Source of the DNA: Bagarius yarrelli
Taxonomy: Eukaryota; Chordata; Actinopteri; Siluriformes; Sisoridae
Assembly (NCBI GenBank): GCA_005784505.1
Contig: VCAZ01000018.1
Span: 1,041,316-1,105,315, forward strand
Direction: 5' to 3'
DNA length: 64,000 nt
The position numbers were made by a program, and so were the translations under genes. Each line of letters starts with the position of its first letter. Within the stretch, counting starts at the first letter, position 1. Under the pieces are notes generated by a model. That model had not been told where the DNA came from, did no database searches, and saw only the letters and a program-made list of their open reading frames with translations. Of this stretch, positions 44,501 through 56,399 are shown piece by piece.

Positions 44501-45185
44501 CTCCTATCCTCGTCTGATAGGGAACTCTAATTCAGTCTGCTCTCTGATGAATGTCCTTCTCCATTTAGAAAGTCAGCCAGTTACTATCGTCAGTCGTTGC
44601 CTCACAGCTGGCGTGTTTTATAAAACAGAAAGTTTCTAAAGACGTTTTAAGAAATGAACAGATAATTATTAGCTTCTAAGATTCGTTTAATCAACCAACG
44701 GCACCGCGGAATCCTTCTCTGGAGTGATATTACAAAAAGTTCAGAATTCTTCAAATGTTGCTAATGTAGGACAGGGTTAAAGATCAACAGCTTAGTTGTA
44801 ATTCAAAGTTAATACACCTTTGCAGCGGTCAGTCATGCTAAATTTATTTTTTAATTGCCTCGCCTGATGTTTTTGATTAGGAATTTTAACTCTCTTGCCT
44901 GAAGTACAAGCTCCATGACCACACCGACCAACATACCGTCTAGCAGTAAAGTGCGGTGAAGCTGGTGGCTCTTGAGGCACTTAATCTTTCAGAGATACAA
45001 ATATATCAGTATAAGTAGCCTAAATGTAGCATTTAATTGGCTGGTGGCACATGGATTTTTTTACAGAAACACACACATATAGACAAGTAACAAGAAAGTT
45101 TAGGTTATAGCAAGTCAAAGACCTAATTATCATTGCAGTCGTGCATGACAACAATATGGAATGATTATTTATTACCTTCTGTTTT
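41571..45185. other. unassigned non-coding sequence, 3.6 kb
   Basis: The longest stretch without a recognised element. Short frames at 42-44 kb have no family similarity known to me. An A-run lies at about 43303-43317. It may hold old unclassified repeats. Confidence 0.45.
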
Positions 45186-45345
45186 TTGGGGTCACCAGAC
45201 TCATTTTAGAGGGCTGACGTCCTGCAGAGTTTATCTCCAACCACACCTGAACTAGCTAATCAATGTCTTGCTAAGTATACTTAAAACTTTCAGACAGGCG
45301 TGCTAAGGCAAGTTGGAGTTAAACTTGTGCAAGATACACAGCTTT
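45186..45345. mobile_element. hAT-type MITE, diverged
   Basis: gagggctgacgtcctgcaga, then gtttatctccaac; tgaactagctaatcaatgtc; and gcaagttggagttaaact keep the order of the 3418-3602 MITE family. The ends are degraded. Confidence 0.7.
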
Positions 45346-45349
45346 CAGA

Positions 45350-45525
45350 ATGGGTGGCACATGGTTAAGGTGTTGGACTACCAACCCGAAGATTGTGGGT
45401 TTGATTTGCAGCTCTACCAAGCCACCACTGCTGGGTCCCTTAACCCCCGATTGTTCAGTTGTATAAAAGAGATAAATGTAAGTCGCTCTCGATAAGAGTG
45501 TCTGCCAATATAAATGCAGAAGAAG
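45350..45525 (+). mobile_element. SINE type B, near full length
   Basis: ggcacatggttaaggtgttg (box A side), gattgtgggtttgatttgca (box B), ccaccactgctgggtccctt, tcagttgtataaaagagata, then aatgtaagtcgctctcgata, then agagtg. It begins directly after the MITE. Confidence 0.88.
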
Positions 45526-46559
45526 AAAAAAACCTGTGTGCTCATGATCGCCTCCTATATTGCGGTGGAGGTACTGAATGCTTCATTCTTTTTCCTGCAG
45601 TTTTATTTCAAATAACTGATACTATTGATATTTTACACATGTGAAATACACTAGCTAATGTGATTTACATGTGCTCAACCCAGTTTGTTGGGGGTTTGCA
45701 CAATCTGAGGCGAGTCTGAGCTGCCTCGCATCCCGTCTCTGCTTTGTATTTGAACAGGAACCACACAGATTTAGTAAAATTTTGTATTTAAGTATTTCAA
45801 TATGGAGAAAACATTAACAGTCCTTCATAGGGCATTATAGGACACTGTATTGCAATGTAAATTAAAAACTGTTCGCCTGGATGTTTAAAGCAGTTCTGAA
45901 ATCGGTTCAGTCACCTGATGGTCATTTCAGTAGCTTTAAAGTATAGATATCTATTAAAAGGTTGTGTCGGTGTGGCTTTTAGTAAGAATTATAATATTGT
46001 CTGCTATAAATATATTTGGTTATATAATTGCTTTTAATTAATTCTCCTGTTTTATTTATTTGTCGGAACGTGTGTAACTTAGCATTTATGTACTAATTGC
46101 ATAAACTGAATAATTGATCAAAGCCTTCTGATTAATCAGTGAAATTATATATGCTGTGTTTGGCAGACGCCCTCATCCAGAGCGACTTACATTTTTCATT
46201 TATACAACAGAGCATTAGGGGGTTAGGGGGCTTTTAATTTGTATTTGGTGGAATAAACAATATTTTAATTTTTTTTTTTACTATGACATGTTTGTTATTT
46301 TGAAGTAGACGGTGTTTCAGTACTGCTAATGGAGAAAAAAAAATAGCATTCACTATCAAGTTTAATCTCTATCTCTTTTTTCCTAATTTTCCAAGCACAT
46401 TCCTGGAAAAGAAAAGAACCCATAATGTTTAATAACTTTAAAGAAATTACTGGGTGAAATTTATGCATAGAGGCATCTCTGTGTTTTAGTGTGCTGTACA
46501 CTTACTGGATTACAGGAGATGAACTGTAATCCTGTAAATGTCTTTATTTTCTCACATAT
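45526..46559. other. unassigned non-coding sequence with an antisense SINE tail
   Basis: 46152-46235 (tttggcagacgccctcatcc, then agagcgactta) is a minus-strand type-B tail. The rest is AT-rich and unrecognised. Confidence 0.5.
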
Positions 46560-46742
46560 TCTTTTTTATAGCACAGTGAAATTCTTTCTTCGCATATCTC
46601 ATCTTAGAAAGTTGGGGTCTAAGCGCAGGGTCAGCTATGATACACCGCCCCTGGAGCAGGAAGGGTTAAGGGTCTTGCTTAAAGACCCAACAGTGGCTGA
46701 CTGGCAGTAAAGGGGCTTGAATCCAGACCCCACCACTGCCAG
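46560..46742 (-). mobile_element. SINE type A, minus strand
   Basis: gcacagtgaaattctttctt, then cgcatatctcatc; tacaccgcccctggagcagg; aaagacccaacagtggctga; ggcttgaatccagaccccac. Box A at the right end is lost. Confidence 0.85.
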
Positions 46743-46879
46743 TCTGTGTCTATGTTAATACTTTTTACTTTTAATAAGAAAAAAAAACACCAAACTTGAG
46801 TGTTTGCTTGTCTTGATATTGGCAAATATTAGAGGATCAAATCATATGTTGATTGTGGGGGCATATGATAATTCATAGT

Positions 46880-47115
46880 TAACTCGGTGGACTGGTTTTG
46901 AGTTCAGGATCATCAAGCTGCCACTACTTGACCCTGATCAAGGCCCCCTGACCCCTTTAATGCTTAGTTTTATAAATATGATAAATGTAAGTAAGTCTGC
47001 CATAAATCATTAGTGTGTCTTGGCTTAGTGTGTACAAGTTTAACAAGTGTTGGACTGCTAACCAGTAGAATGTGGGTTTGATTCCCAGCATTATCAAGCT
47101 ACCACTGTTTGTTTA
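46880..47115 (+). mobile_element. two SINE type B fragments
   Basis: 46880-47000 holds middle and tail pieces (aagctgccactacttgaccc; gttttataaatatgataaat). 47035-47115 holds a head (caagtgttggactgctaacc; gtgggtttgattcccagc). They may be parts of two insertions. Confidence 0.65.
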
Positions 47116-47117
47116 GT

Positions 47118-47320
47118 GACAGTGGTGGCTCAAATGGTTAAAGCACTGAGATTTTGTTTGGATGACCAGGAAGACCTGGGTTCAAGCCCCACCAACACCA
47201 GCCTGCCACCGTTGGGTCCCTGAGCAAGACCCTTAACCCTTCCTGCTCCAAGAGTGGTGTATCATAGCCAACCCTGCCTTCTGACCCCAACATTCTAAGC
47301 TGGAATACAAATTTTACTGC
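47118..47320 (+). mobile_element. SINE type A, tail truncated
   Basis: cagtggtggctcaaatggtt, then aaagcactgag (box A), cctgggttcaagccccacca (box B), gttgggtccctgagcaagac, ccttcctgctcc, tctgaccccaacattctaag. Good match over the first 190 bp. Confidence 0.88.
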
Positions 47321-48496
47321 AGGTTCCTCCACGTTCATTTTATTATATAACTGATAACCCCACTTTAGTTAAATTTTATTAACTTTGGACATGTGAATTT
47401 AATTTAAACTGACATTCCAGCCTCTTATTCCACCTTAAACATGTTTTTAATTACTCAACTCTGGAAAAAATATCCAAAATATTAAAATATATAAAAATAT
47501 TACACATATTCTGCGGCATTGCCAAGCAAGATGTCACCCTTAGCAGGCTGCTTTGAGAAATAAGATAGAGAACTAAAACATTTTTGTCAGCCTCAAAGTC
47601 AAAGAGAGGCTCGAGAGGACTGGAAAGCAGTCAGAGTCGCCGGGCAGATCCTTAAACTGTTAGGAATCATCAAACTGGATCATACCGCGGTTGTGCTTTT
47701 GAGATTTCCTGCTCTTAGCTGATGTGGGGTTGCATTTTTTTGTCTTTTTGTTATACCTTAAAACTTTTAATTCAAAGAGTTCCTTTTAAAATACAAACTG
47801 GAAAAGGTTTAAATAGACACCTAATTTTAATAGCAACCACCAATATTTAATTCTTACTAAAAAGTTGTTTAATAAAATCCTTTGTTTAACCATCCAAATG
47901 CTTCTCTTTTAAAAAAGTCTTTGTAAACTCCTTTTAATTTTAACTTCAGAACAAGTTACCCATATCTAAAAACATCTGTGCCAGAAGTGAGTTAATTAAA
48001 AATAGTGAAGAGCTGCTAGAACATTCCTGTAATCTGACTGACCAGGATTCTTTAGACATTATATAATTTTTCACTGCTTTATTAGGGGAAAAAATAACCT
48101 TGGATTGTTGAGTCTTATAAACATTGTAATGTCTGACAGTGTAATTAAATACTTAAATAGAAAGAGCTAAAGAACCATATTGAAGACCTTGTCAGTTCTA
48201 ATCAATTCTCCAAACCAATCGGAAAAATTTTGGAACAGTGTCTTTCACGTTGATTGAGTTTGGAGGTAGGACAGGTTCATGTCAAGGACCTGTGAAGCAT
48301 GGTGGTGGACGCATCCTGGTATATTTGGCTGCAATCTATATGCCATTGGATAAAGCAAGAATAAATAGATTCTATTGGCTAAGTAACGGAATCCGAGAAG
48401 AAAATGGACCATGCACCATGACCCCAAGCCAGGGGGTTGAGTTTCCTTTGTCCTGCTTGTTTTCTAGGTTTTTCTTTTCTACTTACTTTCCATTAA
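47321..48496. other. unassigned non-coding sequence
   Basis: Around 48290 cctgtgaagcatggtggtgg reads PVKHGGGR and may be another short Tc1 relic. No other family was recognised. Confidence 0.4.
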
Positions 48497-48712
48497 CTGG
48501 ATCAGATGTGTTCAGTCAATCAGAAGCCAGGAGATACCATCTTAGATGAACATGGTGTTGGGGAATACCAAGTAAATTGGTATCTCCCAGCATCTGATGG
48601 CCTGAACACACCAGATTCGGGTAATCAGCAGTGGGGTCGTGCAGAGATGGCTGAAAAACATGCAGGACAAAGGAACTCAAGGAACATGGGTTGCCCACCT
48701 CTGCCTTAAACC
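48497..48712. mobile_element. MITE-like element of the hAT group, diverged
   Basis: ctgaacacaccagattcggg, then taatcagca, then aaaacatgcaggacaaag and catgggttgcccacctctgc resemble the right half of a cagggttgggcaac-type fish MITE. The left half contains ggagatacca and its complement tggtatctcc about 40 bp apart. Confidence 0.5.
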
Positions 48713-48754
48713 TTACCTAACCTCTGCCTTCTTGAATCATGCAGCCTCTCATGC

Positions 48755-49020
48755 ACGATATATTTTTTAGCCATTTATTCTATACGGGGTCATAAGTAGC
48801 CTGTAGACTATGCAAGGGGACACTGGACAGAAAGTGGGGGACACCATAAACAGTATCAACCCACTAAGCATGCATTTATGCAGTCAGCATTACCCTGTAT
48901 GTCTTTGGACTGGGGAAAAAAACAGTATACCAGGAGGAAACCCCCAATGTATGTATAGAATATAAAAATATTTTACATGTTGGAATGGAAGTGGGAATTG
49001 AACCCCTAGGTCAGCTTTTC
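48755..49020 (-). mobile_element. V-SINE, minus strand, diverged
   Basis: attctatacggggtcataag, tgggggacaccataaa, cctgtatgtctttggactgg, ggaggaaaccccc and gaattgaacccctagg keep the V-SINE order. The core is damaged. Confidence 0.65.
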
Positions 49021-49525
49021 TTACCTGGAAAAAGATCTTAAAGTCGACAGAATTTTTCCCTAGAAAATGTTGACTAAATATGTACCAAAGAGGCAGAGAT
49101 TTATTGTACGAATGTAACAAATGCATCCTTGCTCTCGGTGTTGTATAGCCAAATGCAGTGATGTAGTGTGAACTTTTATCTACAATGAAGATTAAAGCCT
49201 GTGTGTGTGTCATAATGTGTGGCTGAAATGGCTCCAGAAGTGCCTGTGCAAATCCTCCAAGTCTCCACTGACCTGCACCAGCACACTGAACTAATGATAA
49301 AAGCAGTCATTCGAAGGATGAGCTGCCAGCCTGAGAGTGTGGCTACAGTCTGTGTCGCTCGTAAATGGAATCAGCACTTCTTCATCTTCTCCCGGAGTGC
49401 TTTCTTACTTTCTTATCAAAGTGTGTGAAATCCCAGGACGGTAGGACATCATTTAGTCCAGGAAGGATGCTATCCAGGACCTACTGTTGAGCTTTTGGTG
49501 GGAATGAATGCATTAGTGTTTCTCC
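49021..49525. other. unassigned non-coding sequence
   Basis: 49219-49428 has an open frame of 69 codons in relatively balanced composition. The peptide (start MAEMAPEVPVQILQVSTDL) is unknown to me and lacks good splice sites. Confidence 0.4.
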
Positions 49526-49646
49526 CGTCTGCCTGTCTGTCTGTCTGTCTGTCTGTACGTCTGTCTGTTTAGCTATCTGTCTAAACTGTTCGCAATACCA
49601 ACTAATTATGTCCATATATGCTCTCACAGCCACAATAAACGTTTTT

Positions 49647-49703
<57 letters not shown>

Positions 49704-49704
49704 A
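49526..49704. repeat. (CTGT)n and (TCTA)n microsatellites
   Basis: ctgtctgtctgtctgt at 49535-49565 and a 56-bp TCTA run at 49648-49704, about 80 bp apart. Confidence 0.95.
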
Positions 49705-51689
49705 TGTCACAGTTGTTTGTTTTGTTATGTTTAGAGCAAAAAAGAGTTGAGTGTCGTACATTAAGGCTACAGTGCCCTGGCTACTAGTTAGCAATTTAAA
49801 GGCTAGCTAGCGGTTTAGTTCGTTAGCTATCAAGAAGACTAACTTTTAAAATCTCCATCTGGATTTTATATTAATAAGACTGTGATAATTTTTTTTTTTA
49901 AATTAAGTCCTATTGATATAAAATGCAGATAAAGATAGACTGCTAAATAGCTAACTAACCTTCAAATTGCTAAGTAGCAGCCAAATATTTATGCTTCTCT
50001 GCTGTACTACAGGTGGCCCTGTTTGTATGCAGCAATGTAGGAGAAAGATCATTTCATTATTTCTATTGTAATAACCTTTTTTCTTTGCCCTGTGGTCCAT
50101 GAGATTAGCACACATGCTATGCTATGCTATTGGTCTCTCTCAGTTATGAACTATTTTCATTTTATGAAATGATAATAAGCGTCCTGGTCCACTGCCCCCT
50201 GAGATACTGTTTATAAATTATAAACACACTTGGACTGGTCTGCTTTATTTCCCGACCTGTTCGTAGTTATTACATTGCTCACAGGAGAGTTTATAATTAA
50301 CTTCTGGCCTCAGGTGAAAATTTTGTGTATGCATGCAGTGTATATCCATACTTGTCTTATCCTCTGTTTAAGTGTGTTCAAATAGATGACATTCAAATGA
50401 TAATCAAAATAAGAGCTTTGGCAATGCCTCAGAAAGAATAACATGGGTGTTGGCTTTGGTTAGATGTCATCTGTATCCCTTGTCCTACACAGGGTCTCCG
50501 GGATCCTGGAGTCTATCCCAGGACTCCGGGGATCACAGGATTAAAGAACCTTGGAAAAGTAAGACAAACCAACCACTATGGTTTGGGCTGCTAGCGATCA
50601 AAACCACAACTGGGTGTATTAGCTTAAAGGGTCATTTCACCCAACAACCGACAAAACACTACCCCCCCCCCACCCCCACCCAACACTACAATTTTTTTTC
50701 AATATAAAAAAACCTAGTCTCGGCACGGTCCTTTGTCACATCACAACCTGTGTAGTTGGCAAAATGTATATTTTAAACCCGGTAGACAAAAATAGCGGAC
50801 AAAAGCCTAATTAATTTTTTTCATATTATTAAAGCTAATAAATTAACATTGTCTTATAAAATAATAATAGGGTAGGTCCCAGAACCTTGTGGTATACCAT
50901 TGTGTATAAAATTGTTAAAACAGATGTTGAAGTTATGTTATGTAAATCCAGCATATAACTTCTATAGGAAATTTGAGTAAAAAAATATTTTCAGTAATTA
51001 ATTAGGGGGTTAGAATTATTTTTATTTTTGTTCTATCCAAGAACCTTTAACTTTTAAACAGTCTGCCAGTTTTTTTAGGTTAATAAAGCTGATGAACAGC
51101 AAAGGTCATTTTTAAAAATAGCAGTTTGTTAACAAAAAAAGGTAATTTTTAAAAATAGGTTTACACAGGACACTTTTTTACACACACAACATTAAAACAT
51201 TAAGTATGTTTTATAAAATGAAAAAAAAAATAAAACATGTATATATATTTTTTTTCACTAAAGCCAAAAAAAGTAAAATTTCATCTCAGCAAGGTCAAAA
51301 GCTGTGTCCTTCCTCCATCCCGAGATATCGATTGATCTGCAAGGAAGAAAATGAGCTTATCTGATGGTTAACATTATGAAACTGTCGTATAATATGACTG
51401 ACTGATGGAGCGGTACTGTGGAGTGTGATACGGGAGATACGTTAAATAAGGAAGAGATAGAGCATTGACTGCAGGTTTTAGACTCGGGGAAATCTTCTCT
51501 CTCACACCACAAAGACACACCTGCACATATATACATAGCTGCCTGAAAGTCAAAGTTAGATATAAGTGATTAGGGTGAAGAGGAAATATCATCATTTTTT
51601 TTTCTGAATTTGTTTGATAAGAAAATAAATAAAGATGTTTTGGTCTTCTACTAGATCCTGTTTCTAAAAAATCTAATATACATACATAC
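49705..51689. other. mostly unassigned, with V-SINE and LINE fragments
   Basis: 50460-50545 is a minus-strand V-SINE end (ttgtcctacacagggtctcc, then tggagtctatcccagg). 50661-50688 is C-rich. 50875-50905 (cagaaccttgtggtatacca) is a LINE-type string repeated at 51873-51895. The rest is AT-rich and unrecognised. Confidence 0.5.
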
Positions 51690-51830
51690 GTACACCTATA
51701 TATCTTCTATATATTGTACATCTATATATATATATATATAGATATATATCTATATATATCTATATCTATATATAAATATATATAGATATATATCTATATA
51801 TATATATATATATAGATATATATATAGTGT
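51690..51830. repeat. self-complementary (TA)n/GATATATA tract
   Basis: Alternating tatata with gatatatatc units, able to fold on itself over about 140 bp. Confidence 0.93.
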
Positions 51831-51911
51831 AGCATTATGTAGTATTGATCAAAAGTAGAATAGTAAAGGACCTAAAACAGAACCTTGTGGTATACCATTT
51901 TTGTGATTTTG
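51831..51911 (-). mobile_element. LINE fragment, antisense
   Basis: aaaggacctaaaacagaacc, then ttgtggtataccat resembles the antisense of fish LINE ORF2 text (compare gtactgagccttgtgggac at 25149). Short and tentative. Confidence 0.4.
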
Positions 51912-53487
51912 TGACTGAGTTAACACAATAATACCCTTTTTTATTATTACTACGACATCCATATTTTGTCTACTGTCTTTAAAAAATTAAGCTTTAAATT
52001 TAAACTTCCTCCAGAACTTCCTCCTTTCTCTCTCTCTCTTTCTCTCTCTCTCTGTCTCTGCATTGTTATTCTGAATGATTTTTCTCACCCACTTATCTTA
52101 CATTGACTGAATGAACTACGCCGTTTCTTCGTTCCTGAGATTAGTTGTTAATTTCTAAGCTCGATGAAGTATGAAATGACCTTTTTTTTTGGTCTCAAGA
52201 CAAACACCTAAACAATTGATCGAAAACTGTTTTTCCGCTCACAGTTCTCGTTAAATGTTCTCCTGCTGGTGTTTAATATAATGACTCAAAGTATTTTGTC
52301 CCCACTATGAATCTTTTCTTCCAAGAAGAAATCCTGTTTCTACAATTGTTCTGTTGCCTAAAAGAAATAAAACCGCTTTTATGTTCAAGACATAAAAAAA
52401 CTGTAACGAAATAGCGAATGCTAGGCTCTGTTGATTATTGTTAGGAAATAGAGGTATGGCAATCTGCTTAGAGTGAGATGTGAACGTAGCTGATTGACTG
52501 TATTAATTAATGCTTTACCAGGTTCGGTGTACCTTGTTTAATCGGTAGATCATCAGGATGGTGGTTGTGTTGTTGTAACATATACATTATTACAACTTTT
52601 ACCATGAACTTCATCATCAACTTTTCAGAAAATGAATAAGCAGGAAGTTATCATACGGGCCTGTATACCCCGTTTGTATTACACATGACCCAGTTCCCGA
52701 TTTGAAAACGGTAAAGTGGGTTATCCTTGAACCCGCCAGATCGCTCGGACCCTTTTCTTTTTCTGGTTTCCTCTCAGGAGGGAGTGGAGTAAGTTGTAGT
52801 GATGGTCTTAAACTTTCTTCTATGCTGTAAATCATGAGGATGTTGATTTTCCTTCTCGAAACGAATACGAATCTGAGTGTTTCTCTTGTTATCTAATTTC
52901 TTGCTGAATAATAGCTTATTCAGTGCTGCTTAGGGCTTTTTTCTCCTCCATCTGTGCACGGGTATGACAGGAAAAATTGTAGAACCAGGTGATTTTGTAG
53001 TTGGGAAGTTTAAAGAATCCGACAATGGCAATTTATTAACAGGTATATAGCGCAATTAATGACATCTTCTATTGACCAGTGCTTTAAAGAATTAAAACAC
53101 ATTTAATCTGGATTAATAAATACTAAGTGAGAACTGTTCCAGGAAAAAAAAAAGAAATAAATATTACATGCCTGGATGCACATTAACAATTTAACACTTC
53201 TGACCACCACAACAGTTATTAAAATAAAAGTTATTGTTAGAAATAAAGAAACAACAACAAAAAAATTAGTGTTGGACAAAAATGATGCTTTGGTGAACTT
53301 GTGTTAATTATGCATGAGCAATAAGATATTGGTAGAAAACAAAAATCTTTCTGGTCTTTCTGGTATTAGTGCAACACCGTAACCCCTGAGCCACCACTTC
53401 CCATCAGAGTTACACAACCTGCTTTAAAAAGCTCAATATCATGGTGTGTACAGTGCATCTGGTATATTTTTTCTGTTTTAACTTTTG
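51912..53487. other. unassigned non-coding sequence
   Basis: Contains a TC-rich tract at 52027-52060. No exon or element was recognised. Confidence 0.5.
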
Positions 53488-53904
53488 TTTTTGGATTGGC
53501 CAAAAGTCTTAAGCAAACAGTCTAGGACGTCTTTGTAGGTTGTAGCATCAGTGGAACTGCGAGACTCAAATCCCGTTTCAGCATGACAATATCCCTGTAC
53601 AGAAATCCCCTGATCCCCATGAAGACATTCTGTGTTCTGGAACACTCATGTCTTCCACAGAGATGATGTTTTTGACACCTTTTTTTTTGGGGGGGGAGGA
53701 CTGGAACCTCGACTGAACCCTAGACCTCCTCAAATCATTATTAGTGTCTGATCAAATCACAGTCACATGATCTAATTAAGTGGAAAACCTGCAAAGAAGT
53801 CTGAAGGTTTCTATAGAAGGAAAACATCTGGAATAGGATGATAGGGGGGAAACATATATGGATCAAATAGTTAGTTGTTCCAATACTTTTGTTCGTATAG
53901 TGTA
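53488..53904. mobile_element. Tc1-derived non-autonomous element with internal inversion, copy 2
   Basis: Left part, minus strand, near 53548-53521 reads ATTYKDVL. Right part, plus strand, from about 53581 reads HDNIPVQ, then HEDILC, then EDWNLD. The two parts diverge from the centre, the reverse-complement arrangement of 19663-20120. The right terminus is ccaatacttttgttcgtata, then gtgta. Confidence 0.7.
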
Positions 53905-54453
53905 AGTGTGTTTAGCGGCTTGAGACAATCATAATGGCTGTAGATTGTTGCTAAATTCCAGAAAACATCTATACATGGCTACCTCCCAGAATGGCACCAA
54001 ATAATGATTTGAAATAGATTTCTGTCATCACAGGTTTTGAAATCATCTAGATTTCATCTTTTAGTAAGAAAACGAAACAGCTTTCTGCTTGATTGAAATG
54101 CGTTATAGCAGCACGGCTGGATGACATGCCTAACAGATGTGAGCATCAATAGTCATGCTCTTCGGTTCAAAAAAAAAAAAAAATGCACCTGCTCCGTCGA
54201 AACACATTGAAAACTAATCTCCTGACCGTAGGACAGACCAGATTTCTGCGGAATAAGATTTTTTTTTTGCTAAGTTAATTTCCTGGTGTAAATTTATTCA
54301 CCTGTCAAAATGACTGTTCGAGACGAAGATGGATTTATAAGATGCTAATCAATACGAGCAGAAAGTCAGAGCGAAAAACGCAGTTTTTAATATTTATGGC
54401 TGAAAACTGATAAAGCTACAAATTCATGTGATCCCCACACACTTATTTTTTAA

Positions 54454-54499
<46 letters not shown>

Positions 54500-55370
54500 T
54501 ATACATATATATAATATATCAGATATCAGAGAATTATTTGATTTTCTGTTGATTTTGTACGTAGATGCCGGTTGTAACGAATTATATTTACTTCGTTATA
54601 TTTCTTAAGTCATTTTTTGGGTAGATTTTACTTTTGGACTATATTTAATAATGTGAACTTTTACTATAACTCAACTTTTAATGTTCCTCCGGTAGTAAAT
54701 ATAAAATGTTTATTAGTTTATATAAATTGTTCGCAAATCTCGTGAGACTTTCGAGAGACTGCTACGAATCTCCCAAAGCGCAAGTTTAGCTGGAAGATGA
54801 AGCAGAGGAGTGTGTGTGTTCGTGTGTGTGTTGCCTCAAGTTTACTATATGTTTTCACTCCAAAAAGGAAAAAAAAAAAGTTCCATAATGCGATGAATGG
54901 TGTGTGTAACATAACCAATGAACATACAAGAATTCCAGCTCCAACCGGAAAAAAACAGTGGTGAAAGTCAAAATGACGCCTCATTAATAATCATTTGGTT
55001 TCTATGAACTTTCACCTTATTGTCAAACCACATTTCACACACTGTCCGAATACTTTTCTTCTGAACCTACAAACACACACATTCATAAACAAACGTTTAT
55101 TCTAAACATCTGCACATTTTCATCTTCATTAAACACAAAACTAAAGAAACTGAACAGCGAAACTGGGACGTCCTGCATTTATACAACAATCCGGACACGT
55201 CAGTAAAGTGTAGAACATCCAGTTAAAAATCAACACAGGATTGTATTTTATTTTATTCATCTCAAGAAACGTATTATCTTCTCCATTACAAGAACTCCAG
55301 CTGTGCTTATACGTGGTTTTTAGCAGTGGAGGAAACACATACAAATGTGTTTTCAAAACAGTGGTAGTCA
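53905..55370. other. unassigned non-coding sequence with (TA)n
   Basis: (TA)n at 54457-54520. 54290-54420 is complex and homeodomain-core rich. No exon was recognised. Confidence 0.5.
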
Positions 55371-55672
55371 TTTATTCATTCATCTTCTATTGCCGCTTAT
55401 TCCCTAATTCGGGGTCACAGGGACCTGCTGGAGTCTATCCTATCCGTCTCTGAAAGAGTGAAATGCAGGAGCGGGACACCCTGGACAGGTCACCAGTCCA
55501 TCACAGCGCGCACACACACACACTCGCACTCACTCCTATGGGCAATTTAGAATCACCAGTCAATCTAGCATACATGTTTTTGGACTGTGGGAGGAAACCT
55601 GAGAACCCGGAGTAAACCCACACAAGCACTTGGAGAACCTGCAAACTCCAGGCCGTGAGGGAACAGTGCTGG
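55371..55672 (-). mobile_element. V-SINE, minus strand
   Basis: Starts tcattcatcttctattgccg, then cttattccctaattcggggt, agcgggacaccctggacagg, internal (CA)n, tttagaatcaccagtcaatc, gtttttggactgtgggagga. The tRNA head at the right end is truncated after aacctgcaaactcc. Confidence 0.88.
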
Positions 55673-56116
55673 CTAATGCTTTTTATGATCTTTTGAATTT
55701 GAATTTTAATTGATTTTAATTTTAAAGAAATAAAATACATATTTTTTTAACTTATATTGTATGTTTTAGCATATTTGGACTAGTCTCGACTATAGATGTT
55801 AACCAGCGAGCTATAAGAGAGAGAGAGACATGGGACCGTCAATTATTCTGATGTAAACGAATTTTTTTAAATCAGTTTTTTTTAGTTATTTATGGTGAAT
55901 ATTTTTCTTTATTTTTTGCTTTTTTGTTATTTTTCTGGAGCATCTGTTTATTTGGGTTTAAAAAAAAAAAAAGTGGTTTGCACCAGTCGGTAGCTGTTGA
56001 GTGCTCCATCTGCATTAAAATGTCTCATCTGTAACCCGCTGTCCATATTACAGCAATTTGTCTGGCTGTGGGTTTGTCTGACTGTGATGTGTTTTTTTTT
56101 TTTGTTACTGCTTCAG
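55673..56116. other. unassigned non-coding sequence leading to a splice-acceptor-like site
   Basis: Ends in a T12 tract and gttactgcttcag. A branch-point-like ctgac lies near 56078-56082, about 35 nt upstream of the AG. Confidence 0.4.
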
Positions 56117-56224
56117 TGCAGGAAGCACAGCATGAAGAGCAGAGAAACTAATCAGCCTCATGAGAAGCACAGTCCTGTTTCCAGACTGTCTCAGACTATA
56201 ACAAGTAATGCTAGAAATGTGTAG
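56117..56224 (+). CDS. candidate terminal coding exon, protein unknown
   Basis: The sequence upstream has the parts of a 3' splice site in order: a ctgac branch-point-like string near 56080, a long T tract at 56091-56103, and cttcag at 56111-56116. The open frame from 56117 is in phase 0, begins CRKHSMKSRETNQPHEK, ends SQTITSNARNV and stops at TAG 56222-56224, giving 35 codons. It is rich in basic and polar residues and unlike the low-complexity frames elsewhere. I do not recognise the protein. No upstream exon was identified in the window, so it would have to splice to a distant one. It may instead be a chance acceptor. The frame also stays open upstream to 55997, which weakens the argument. 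Confidence 0.25.
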   Translation, partial: CRKHSMKSRETNQPHEKHSPVSRLSQTITSNARNV

Positions 56225-56399
56225 AATTAGGTAAAAAAAACAACAAATTATTTTAAACGTACAATAGGTGATTTGTGTTCGAAGACATATAATGTTCTGC
56301 TGCTTAAAAATCTCTTTACGTCCTGATAGCAAACAAGAAGACATAGGACATTATGATAGGCTCATCTGCCCGCCTTCTGGAGTCAAAGGGTTTTGAAAG
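56225..56399. other. unassigned non-coding sequence
   Basis: If 56117-56224 were a last exon this would be 3' UTR. No canonical AATAAA was seen in it. Confidence 0.4.

Noticed and set aside
48238..48549. 103-codon frame with VKHGGGRIL
   Set aside because: Only a short Tc1-like motif is recognisable; the rest matches nothing and ends inside a MITE-like repeat.
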